This document shows, piece after piece, positions 1 to 6,139 of a stretch of DNA of 11,190 bases (its first letter is position 1; every line of letters starts with the position of its first letter). A program made the translations under genes and the position numbers. Below the pieces are notes generated by a model, which worked only from the letters and a program-made list of their open reading frames with translations, made no database searches and had not been told where the DNA came from. The stretch is from Thermoproteota archaeon (GTDB lineage Archaea; Thermoproteota; EX4484-205; JAAOZP01), in assembly GCA_026414125.1 (NCBI GenBank), contig JAOAJQ010000024.1, positions 1-11,190 of the forward strand. Direction: 5' to 3'.

Positions 1-147
1 ACGAAGACTAGTGTTGATGGTGTTTTCGTCGCCGGTGAGGCTAAGGATTACCGTTACCGGCAGGCTATTACTGCAGCAGGCGAAGGGTGTCAAGCAGCGC
101 TTGACGCGATAAAATGCGTTGAGGAAGTTAAACACCGGTATAAATAG
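1..147 (+). CDS. trxB: Thioredoxin reductase-like flavoprotein, C-terminal fragment (5' end outside window)
   Basis: The frame open from base 1 encodes 48 residues ending at TAG (145-147). It carries the C-terminal FAD-binding signature of low-molecular-weight thioredoxin reductases: GVFVAGE near residues 7-13, then RYRQAITAAGEGCQAALDA near 18-36. In the family this segment (usually GVFAAGD, then RQ-TAAGDG-AA) binds the FAD ribityl chain and closes the FAD domain. The enzyme would reduce thioredoxin-like disulfide carriers with NAD(P)H in the cytosol. Oddly, the usually invariant Asp of the GD motif is Glu here, as is the Asp of AAGDG. The redox CxxC and the NADPH domain lie upstream of the window, so an NADH oxidase-like or ferredoxin-dependent member cannot be excluded. 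A terminator-like hairpin follows the stop. Confidence 0.85.
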   Translation, partial: TKTSVDGVFVAGEAKDYRYRQAITAAGEGCQAALDAIKCVEEVKHRYK

Positions 148-187
148 TTGTCCTTATTAATATGATTGATTAGAGTACACTGTAAAG

Positions 188-215
188 ATAAGGCTTTTAA
201 AAGCCCTTATTTTTT
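188..215 (+). terminator. Hairpin plus T-tract after the trxB-like gene
   Basis: GGCTTTTAAAAGCC at 192-205 is a perfect palindrome. It extends outward as ATAAGG on the left and CCCTTAT on the right, with one bulged C. The right arm runs directly into TTTTTT (about 210-215). This is a plausible stem and U-tract 41 nt after the trxB-like stop. Archaeal termination depends mainly on T-tracts, so the T-run may matter more than the stem. The AT-rich core could instead be a TATA-like element, but it lies too far from the next start to be that gene's core promoter. Confidence 0.45.
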
Positions 216-273
216 AAAAAAAGGTTACGAAAAACATTGCGGACTGTTTAAACCTTGAAGACTGAGAGAAAAG

Positions 274-285
274 TTTAAGCTTAAA
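274..285 (+). promoter_or_regulatory. Archaeal TATA-like box of the AmrS-like gene
   Basis: TTTAAGCTTAAA is centred about 25 nt before the GTG at 304. No Shine-Dalgarno sequence lies between them, which fits a leaderless or nearly leaderless transcript starting at the GTG. Confidence 0.5.
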
Positions 286-303
286 CATCCCCAATTCTTT
301 AAC

Positions 304-1320
304 GTGAAGGAGGCTGTTCTCTGGCATAAAGAGGGTGATAAAATTAGATGCGACCTTTGCGGGAGACGCTGTTTAATATTCGATAAAGGCTTGGGAGCAT
401 GTCTCGTAAGGAAAGTTACTGATGGAAAACTCTACAGTCTAAACTATGGTAAACTCATTGCTCTACATGTAGATCCCATTGAGAAGAAACCTCTTTTCCA
501 TTTCCTACCAGGGAATTTCACGTTTTCAATAGCGAGCGCAGGATGCAATTTTTCATGCAGGTTTTGTTGCAATTATGATATAAGCCAGGTTTACCGTGAT
601 AGGAGGCTGGAGCATGTTGTCGGCGACGAGTATTCTCCTGAAGATGTTGTCAGCCAAGCTTTGTCTGAAGGCTGCAGAATAATAAGCTATACGTATACTG
701 AGCCCACAATATTCTTCGAGTTCGCCTACGATACTGCAAAGCTAGCTCATGAAAAGGGTGTTAAGAACACTTTCGTTACAAACGGTTACATGACGCCTGA
801 GGCGGTCAAGATGATCGCACCGTACCTCGATGCTGCAACTGTAGACTTCAAGTGCTCAGGTGACCCTGATTGCTACAGGAAGATAATAGGCGTTTCTGAT
901 GTTAAGCCTATATATGACTGCCTTATCGAGATGAGGAAGCAGAAGATATTCATCGAGATAACGAACTTGGTGATCCCGGGTTTCGACGATGGTATGAATA
1001 GTTTCAGAAGCCTTGTCGAATGGATTAGGGATAATCTGGGCGACGAGACTCCTCTTCACATACTTAGGTTCTTCCCAACATACAGGTTTTCAGATATTCC
1101 AGATACGCCTTTGGAAAGCCTTAGGAAAGCATATGGTATAGCTAGGGAAGAGGGAATGAAGTTCGTTTACTTGGGAAACGTGCCGGGCCAGGGCGAGAAT
1201 ACTTACTGCCCCAACTGTAGGGAGCTTTTGATTGAAAGATTCGGGTTGATGATGAGTCGCAGCAGGCTCATGGGAGATAAGTGCCCGAAATGCGGGACAA
1301 GAATACCCGTCGTCATATAA
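304..1320 (+). CDS. amrS: AmmeMemoRadiSam-family radical SAM protein (AmrS-like)
   Basis: The 338-residue protein starts at GTG, supported by a TATA-like box about 25 nt upstream. The N-terminal region has C16-x2-C19-x3-C23-x9-C33, the cysteine-rich entry segment typical of this family. The radical SAM motif is C81-NFS-C85-RF-C88, followed by CNYDISQ; the usual form is CxxxCxxCQNxDIS. YTEPT (131-135) and GYM (161-163) fit the SAM-binding region of the TIM-barrel core. A C-terminal zinc-ribbon-like pair C302-x2-C305 and C327-x2-C330 closes the protein. The family binds a [4Fe-4S] cluster and cleaves SAM to a 5'-deoxyadenosyl radical; its substrate is not known to me. It is named for co-occurrence with AMMECR1 and Memo proteins, neither of which is in this window. 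Pyruvate formate-lyase activating enzyme is a common mis-annotation. The adjacent extra Cys89 is unusual. Confidence 0.88.
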   Translation: MKEAVLWHKEGDKIRCDLCGRRCLIFDKGLGACLVRKVTDGKLYSLNYGKLIALHVDPIEKKPLFHFLPGNFTFSIASAGCNFSCRFCCNYDISQVYRDRRLEHVVGDEYSPEDVVSQALSEGCRIISYTYTEPTIFFEFAYDTAKLAHEKGVKNTFVTNGYMTPEAVKMIAPYLDAATVDFKCSGDPDCYRKIIGVSDVKPIYDCLIEMRKQKIFIEITNLVIPGFDDGMNSFRSLVEWIRDNLGDETPLHILRFFPTYRFSDIPDTPLESLRKAYGIAREEGMKFVYLGNVPGQGENTYCPNCRELLIERFGLMMSRSRLMGDKCPKCGTRIPVVI

Positions 1321-1538
1321 TCTTGGTTGTTGACGAGAAGTACGCATTAAAGCTTCTTGTTCTCAAACTCCTAGCGTAGGTTAATTAGGCACAAGTTCGC
1401 GAGCCTAACGGAGTTACGAGGATGGAAGAGTATTTAGATTTTCTGTAAAGCTGGGACGTGAAAGCGTTGAGACCCCTCTGCTCTCAAAGGCTTTAAACAA
1501 AAATAATTGTTAAATACTTGTAGGGTATTCTTACCTGT
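1321..1538. other. Intergenic spacer between the AmrS-like gene and proC
   Basis: This 218-nt stretch has no credible ORF; the longest ATG frame, at about 1421, encodes 8 residues. It contains a weak stem, TTAGGC (1385-1390) with GCCTAA (1403-1408) around a 12-nt loop. The proC promoter lies at its right end. I see no tRNA fold, no box C/D pair and no repeat array. Confidence 0.5.
1507..1517 (+). promoter_or_regulatory. Archaeal TATA-like box of proC
   Basis: The AT-rich stretch TTGTTAAATAC is centred about 27 nt before the GTG at 1539, the spacing expected for a leaderless archaeal transcript. A second AT-rich stretch, CTTTAAACAA (1491-1500), lies further up and is an alternative. Confidence 0.45.
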
Positions 1539-2336
1539 GTGTTGAAGACAATATGCGTAATCGGAGCAGGGAAAATGGGCAGCCTAATAGTTAGGCATAT
1601 CGTTAAGACAGGAGAATATAGAGTTGTTGCAACAGATGTTGACCCTGAGAAGCGGTTACTCGTCAAGTCATATGGGGCCGAGGTTTTTGAAAACAACAGA
1701 GAGGCTGCGAAGAATTCCGACATGATCATTCTGGCGGTTAAGCCTATGGAAGTACAGGCTGTGTTAAACGATGTTAAAGACCTGGTTGGTGGAAAACTCG
1801 TAATATCGATTGCTGCAGCAGTATCTTTACAGCGTATGGAGAAGATTGTTCCAGACGCTAGGTTCATCAGAGTAATGCCGAACATCCTTATTGAGGTTGG
1901 CGAGGCGTTCATCGCAATATGCCCAGGCTCCAAGGCAACGGAGGAGGATGTTGAACTGGCTTTAAGAGTCTTCAGCAGGATGGGTGAGGCGGCTAGGGTT
2001 GAGGAGAGCCTGATGGACGCGGTAACAGGGTTTTCAGGAAGCGGGCCGGCTTATGTTTTCACCATTATGGATGCTTTTGCCGACGCTGGCGTGAAAATCG
2101 GCCTGCCTAAGGAGCTCGCGCTCAGGATGGCTGCGAGAATGATGCTCGGCTCCGCTAAAATAGTGCTGGAGGGAAAGGGTAAACCGATGGAGCTTAGAGA
2201 CATGGTTGCCACCCCCGGGGGCACAACCATAATGGGTATTTACGAGCTTGAAAAAGGAGGGGTTAGGGCGGCGATAATGGACGCTGTGGAAGCAGCTGTC
2301 AAGAGGGCAAAGGAGTTGGCAGAGTCATCCTACTGA
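1539..2336 (+). CDS. proC: Pyrroline-5-carboxylate reductase
   Basis: This 265-residue protein has the usual length of ProC, the NAD(P)H-dependent enzyme that reduces pyrroline-5-carboxylate to proline, the last step of proline synthesis. The N-terminal Rossmann fold opens with VIGAGKMG (7-14). AVKP (66-69) and RVMPN (111-115) are the conserved cofactor-side loops. TGFSGSGPAY (163-172) and the C-terminal signature around MVATPGGTTIMGI (222-234) belong to the helical dimerisation and substrate domain. GTG (1539) and TTG (1542) are adjacent possible starts. I chose GTG because a TATA-like box lies about 27 nt upstream; the choice moves the end by one residue. It appears to be transcribed alone: both neighbours are on the same strand but have their own promoters. 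No other proline-pathway gene is seen here. Confidence 0.95.
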   Translation: MLKTICVIGAGKMGSLIVRHIVKTGEYRVVATDVDPEKRLLVKSYGAEVFENNREAAKNSDMIILAVKPMEVQAVLNDVKDLVGGKLVISIAAAVSLQRMEKIVPDARFIRVMPNILIEVGEAFIAICPGSKATEEDVELALRVFSRMGEAARVEESLMDAVTGFSGSGPAYVFTIMDAFADAGVKIGLPKELALRMAARMMLGSAKIVLEGKGKPMELRDMVATPGGTTIMGIYELEKGGVRAAIMDAVEAAVKRAKELAESSY

Positions 2337-2392
2337 ATTGTTAAAAACATGTGATGCGTGTTAAAGTATCAGGCAGAAGGCTTCAGAAAACC

Positions 2393-2402
2393 CTTATATA
2401 AA
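2393..2402 (+). promoter_or_regulatory. TATA box of the ABC exporter operon
   Basis: CTTATATAAA is the clearest TATA box in the window. It is centred about 40 nt before the ATG at 2437, which predicts a 5' leader of roughly 10-15 nt. No Shine-Dalgarno sequence is visible in that leader. Confidence 0.6.
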
Positions 2403-2436
2403 TCCTTTTCATCCGCAGGGTTTCAACTATTAAGAC

Positions 2437-4272
2437 ATGAGTGTCGAGAAACCGCTGCTGGACTATGTTAATTCGCTCAAGCCGAGGAAGAGCTTTATAG
2501 AGTCGGTCACAGTCTTCAAAAGACTGATTAAATATCATAAGAAATACCTTTTACTCGTAACCTTAGTTGTAGCACTATCCTTCATACGAACCTACCTGTT
2601 CACTCTTGAACCACTCTACACGTCTCTTATAATAGATGATGTCGTTATAAGTGGGAAACACGAGTTGCTCGTTAGCTATATTACGATGATTCTGCTCGTC
2701 GGAATAGGTTTCGCCGTCGCCAACTTTTTCATAAGCTATTTGAATGGCTTGACAGCACTTTACATCGTACGGGATATAAGATCCGAGTATTATGCTTCTC
2801 TTCAGGCTAAATCCTTCAGCTTCTACGATTCTGTCGCAGTAGGCGACCTTGTTTCAAGAGCAACGATGGATCTTCAGCCTGTTGAAGCTTTCTTAAGAAC
2901 ATGGGTTAGCACTGTGTTCAACGCGGTTTTCTCCATAATAGTGTTCTTCTCAGTAATGTACTCTATAAGTCCCTCCATGACCCTTATCTCCTTAATACCC
3001 ATACCTCTAATATTCTACTTTACAACTCGCCTCTGGGTGGAGACGATGCCGCTTTTCCGGGTGATGCAACTTATACTCGGGAGACTAAGCGCCTACATTC
3101 AGCAGAACATTATTGGGATGAAGACCGTGAGGATATTTCGCAGAGAGAAAGATGTTGTCGAAGGTTTCAAGAAGGCGGAGCAAGCATTCGTTAAAACAGC
3201 CATAAATGCTGGAAGAATCCAGTCAATCTATATGCCTCTCCCAACCGCGATCCTAACCCTTTCAATAGCGATGGTTTATGTCTATGCTACTTATTTGATT
3301 TTCAACACCGGGGCACCGCTGACGGTTGGGAGCATAATTCTTTTCGCGAGATACATGATGCGTCTAAGCTTTCCTTTGAGGGAACTCAGCATGCTGCTCG
3401 GAACCTGGATTAACGCATCAGCTGGACTTGAGAGGGTCTTTGAAGTTATGGATGCTCCGAAAGGTGTTGAGGATCAACCTGATGCTGAAGAAATAATCAT
3501 AAAGGAGGGGATAGTTGAATTCCAAAACGTTACTTTCCAGTATGCTAATGGTAAGCCTGTTTTAAAGAACATAAGTTTTAAAGTAAACAAAGGCGAGAAA
3601 ATAGCAATCCTAGGAGCCACGGGCTCGGGTAAGTCTACTCTTATCTACCTTATACCGAGGTTTTACGATCCTACTTCAGGAAGCATATTTATAGACGGTG
3701 TGGACATTAAAAGGTTTAAACTGTCTTCTTTAAGAAGGCAGGTAGGCATTGTTCCACAAGATGTTTTCCTATTCTCCGGAACCATCAGGGAAAATATCGC
3801 TTTCGGAAAGCCCGACGCCTCCATAGAGGAGATTGCAAGGGCTGCGGAGCTTGCTAAGATACGCGACTTCATAGAGTCGCTTCCTAATGGTTATGATACT
3901 TTCGTCGGCGAGAGGGGAGTTACGCTCTCAGGAGGCCAAAGGCAGAGGATAACTATCGCAAGAGCGATTCTCACAGACCCTAGGATCCTTATAATGGATG
4001 ATTCGCTCTCATTCGTGGATTCTAAGACCGAGCAGGAAATACAGTCTGCAATCAACGAAGTGATGAAAGGTAGGACAACCTTTATAATCGCGCAGAGACT
4101 TTCAACAATAAGGAATGCTGACAGAATACTAATTCTAGATGATGGAGAAATCGTCGAGTTCGGAACACATGAAGAGCTTATGGCTAGGAGTAGTGCCTAT
4201 AGAAGGATTTACGAAACACAGTTCCTAGGCAAGAGTTTAGAAATCGTTTCCGCGGAGGCGAGTGAAGAGTAA
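2437..4272 (+). CDS. Heterodimeric ABC exporter subunit with degenerate ATPase site (BmrC/TM287-like)
   Basis: This 611-residue half-transporter has a six-helix type IV exporter membrane domain (about 35-330) followed by a nucleotide-binding domain (about 355-595). The NBD shows Walker A GATGSGKST (393-401), Q-loop Q441, a canonical signature LSGGQ (497-501) and Walker B ILIMDD (517-522). The catalytic Glu position is Asp522, and the switch His is Gln553 (IIAQRLS). Asp in place of Glu is the hallmark of the degenerate protomer in BmrCD, TM287/288 and LmrCD-type heterodimers. Its intact LSGGQ would complete the hydrolytic site on the partner. It is the first gene of the operon, and its TAA overlaps the next ATG by one base. 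The exporter likely moves hydrophobic compounds, lipids or drugs across the cytoplasmic membrane; the substrate cannot be read from sequence. Confidence 0.93.
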   Translation: MSVEKPLLDYVNSLKPRKSFIESVTVFKRLIKYHKKYLLLVTLVVALSFIRTYLFTLEPLYTSLIIDDVVISGKHELLVSYITMILLVGIGFAVANFFISYLNGLTALYIVRDIRSEYYASLQAKSFSFYDSVAVGDLVSRATMDLQPVEAFLRTWVSTVFNAVFSIIVFFSVMYSISPSMTLISLIPIPLIFYFTTRLWVETMPLFRVMQLILGRLSAYIQQNIIGMKTVRIFRREKDVVEGFKKAEQAFVKTAINAGRIQSIYMPLPTAILTLSIAMVYVYATYLIFNTGAPLTVGSIILFARYMMRLSFPLRELSMLLGTWINASAGLERVFEVMDAPKGVEDQPDAEEIIIKEGIVEFQNVTFQYANGKPVLKNISFKVNKGEKIAILGATGSGKSTLIYLIPRFYDPTSGSIFIDGVDIKRFKLSSLRRQVGIVPQDVFLFSGTIRENIAFGKPDASIEEIARAAELAKIRDFIESLPNGYDTFVGERGVTLSGGQRQRITIARAILTDPRILIMDDSLSFVDSKTEQEIQSAINEVMKGRTTFIIAQRLSTIRNADRILILDDGEIVEFGTHEELMARSSAYRRIYETQFLGKSLEIVSAEASEE

Positions 4273-5333
4273 TGTCGGGACCTTGGCGCACATTCTCCTC
4301 CACCCAGGAGGAGGAGAGGAAGAGAACTGTTCCGGATACGATACTGATTAAAAGGCTTTATCAGTATATTAGGCCGTTTAGAAAGAACCTTGCCATCGCG
4401 ATCCTAGCGATAGTTTTAACCTCGATAACCGGGTTGGCTGCACCGTACATGCATAAGGTTGCAATAGATCAGATAATACAAACTGGGGATCTTACAAACT
4501 TCCTCTGGTGGATACCGCTATTCGTCCTAGTTGTCCTATGCAACTTCTTCTTCCAATACGTACAGATATTTCAAATGAGAATAATCGGTGAAAACGTTGT
4601 TTCATTAATAAGGGACGAGATTATGGAGAAACTTCAAATCATATCTCTAAGATATTTTTCAGAGGGCGAGATAGGCAGGATAATCTCTCGACCCATAAAC
4701 GATGCTAACAACCTTAGGATATTCCTTCGAATGGGTTTCACCAGCATACTTCTCGACACCTCATCAATACTGGGCACATTCATAATCATGTTCATGCTGG
4801 ATTTCGAATTGACCCTCATAGCCCTCTCCTTCATCCCTATAGCCATAATCATTATTTGGTGGCTTGGAAGATATTCCAGAAGAGTTTATAGGAAAACTCT
4901 TTCAACACTAGCAGGATTAACGGGGAGGATGCAGGAGGACCTCTCCGGAATAAAAGTGATCCAGGCCTTCGTACAGGAGGAAAAGGCTTTCAGAAGGTTT
5001 GAGGAGACGCAGGCGGAGAATGTTAAGGCTACAAAGAACGCTTTGAAAATCTCCTCAGCCTACCAGCCCGTCGTCATAATGCTAAGAATAATCGGAACGC
5101 TGGCTATTCTGTGGTTCGGAACCCTTTTCATTGAAAGCGGGGCACTAACCATAGGTACCCTTGTTGCCTTCATAGAATACCAGTTTTCTTATTTCATGCC
5201 GCTCGTGGACTTGATAAATGTTGCAGACCAGTATAACTCTGCAATGGCTGCTGTCGAAAGGCTTTTCGATCTTATTGACGCTAAGATTGAAGTTACTGAG
5301 CCCCCTCCTGAAATAGCTGTTGAACTGAAATGA
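4272..5333 (+). CDS. ABC exporter partner subunit, transmembrane domain only (split BmrD-like half)
   Basis: The 353-residue ORF is a complete type IV exporter membrane domain. A cytosolic N-terminus is followed by hydrophobic segments around 38-60, 78-98, 155-177, 180-198, 266-287 and 293-313. The coupling-helix and intracellular-loop regions are recognisable (SEGEIGRIISRPINDANNLR, 130-149). It stops at TGA just where the linker to an ATPase domain should continue, and it has no Walker motifs. Normal half-transporters of this family are about 600 residues. This ORF (353) plus the next (247) give 600, with no part of the linker missing. Its ATG at 4272 overlaps the preceding TAA (TAATG), suggesting translational coupling. 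It is either a true split subunit or one gene interrupted by a single-base change near 5330. Confidence 0.85.
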   Translation: MSGPWRTFSSTQEEERKRTVPDTILIKRLYQYIRPFRKNLAIAILAIVLTSITGLAAPYMHKVAIDQIIQTGDLTNFLWWIPLFVLVVLCNFFFQYVQIFQMRIIGENVVSLIRDEIMEKLQIISLRYFSEGEIGRIISRPINDANNLRIFLRMGFTSILLDTSSILGTFIIMFMLDFELTLIALSFIPIAIIIIWWLGRYSRRVYRKTLSTLAGLTGRMQEDLSGIKVIQAFVQEEKAFRRFEETQAENVKATKNALKISSAYQPVVIMLRIIGTLAILWFGTLFIESGALTIGTLVAFIEYQFSYFMPLVDLINVADQYNSAMAAVERLFDLIDAKIEVTEPPPEIAVELK

Positions 5334-6073
5334 TAGAGGAAGTAAGTTTTGAAAACGTGACGTTCGGCTATGATCCGAGCCTACCGGTTGTGAGAAACAT
5401 CAGCTTCACACTTACAAAGGGAAAGAAACTGGCAATAGTTGGTCCCACTGGAGCTGGGAAGTCTACAATAATAAACCTGCTTGCCCGGTTTTACGATCCC
5501 AACGAAGGAAGAATCCTTGTGAACGGCCATGATTTACGAAGAATATCCCTCTCGTCTTGGAGAGCTAGACTGAGCATAGTTCTTCAAGACTCATTCCTTT
5601 TCCCTATGAGTGTGAAGGAGAACATAAGGTTCGGGAAACCGGATGCTTCAGACGAGGAGGTTATAGCCGCAGCAAAAGCCATTGGTGCACATGAGTTCAT
5701 AGTTAAACTTCCTGATGGATACGACTACATGATTCAGGAGGGATCTTCAAACATATCTATTGGCCAAAGACAGATGATAAGCTTTGCTAGAACCCTACTG
5801 GCGAACCCTGAACTGCTAGTATTAGATGAAGCCACATCCTCCGTAGACCCTTACACTGAGCTTATCATACAGAGGGCTCTGAGTAAACTTCTAAAGGGGA
5901 GAATGGCAATCATAATAGCACACAGGCTTTCAACAATACGGCTCTGCGATGAAATAATAGTGATTAATAATGGCGTTATTGTTGAAAAAGGTACACATGA
6001 GGAGCTTATGCGAAAAGGCGGTTTGTACAGCTCTTTCTACAGGCTTCAGTACATAGAGGAAAAGGGCGGTTAA
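5330..6073 (+). CDS. ABC exporter partner subunit, ATPase domain only (catalytic NBD, BmrD-like)
   Basis: This 247-residue protein is a full ABC exporter nucleotide-binding domain with no membrane segment. It has an A-loop Tyr14 (FGYDP), Walker A GPTGAGKST (38-46), Q-loop Q86, a divergent signature ISIGQ (142-146), Walker B LLVLDE (162-167) with the catalytic Glu167, D-loop SSVD (170-173) and the switch His198 (IIAHRLS). The canonical Glu and His with an altered signature are the mirror image of the first subunit. Together they give one hydrolytic and one degenerate ATP site, as in BmrCD/TM287-288. The ATG overlaps the TGA of the membrane-domain ORF (ATGA, 5330-5333). No Shine-Dalgarno sequence is seen, so reinitiation is the likely route if both ORFs are real. 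The frame is -1 relative to the preceding ORF. Confidence 0.88.
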   Translation: MIEEVSFENVTFGYDPSLPVVRNISFTLTKGKKLAIVGPTGAGKSTIINLLARFYDPNEGRILVNGHDLRRISLSSWRARLSIVLQDSFLFPMSVKENIRFGKPDASDEEVIAAAKAIGAHEFIVKLPDGYDYMIQEGSSNISIGQRQMISFARTLLANPELLVLDEATSSVDPYTELIIQRALSKLLKGRMAIIIAHRLSTIRLCDEIIVINNGVIVEKGTHEELMRKGGLYSSFYRLQYIEEKGG

Positions 6074-6098
6074 AGCAACTCTGTTTAGATTAAAAAAA

Positions 6099-6134
6099 AT
6101 TTTAAAAGGCGTTTTAAGTCGTTTTAACGGGGAG
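6099..6134 (+). promoter_or_regulatory. TATA-like elements and ribosome binding site of the TIP49-like gene
   Basis: TTTTAAAAG (about 6100-6108) and GTTTTAAG (6111-6118) are both TATA-like, about 35 and 25 nt before the TTG at 6140. GGGGAG (6129-6134) sits 5 nt before that TTG. It is one of the few good Shine-Dalgarno-like matches in the window and supports the TTG start. Confidence 0.45.
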
Positions 6135-6139
6135 CCGGC

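Noticed and set aside
1321..1538. Possible small RNA gene (box C/D or tRNA) in the proC upstream spacer
   Set aside because: No C box/D box pair, cloverleaf or T-loop sequence is found on either strand; only a weak 6-bp stem is present.
1493..1933. Minus-strand open frame of about 146 codons overlapping proC
   Set aside because: It covers the proC Rossmann domain in antisense, with no family resemblance and no start signal.
5324..5333. Classic -1 frameshift site joining the two exporter ORFs
   Set aside because: The bases before the stop (CTGAAATGA) are not an X-XXY-YYZ heptamer and I see no obvious downstream stem, so programmed frameshifting is less likely than reinitiation or a one-base indel.
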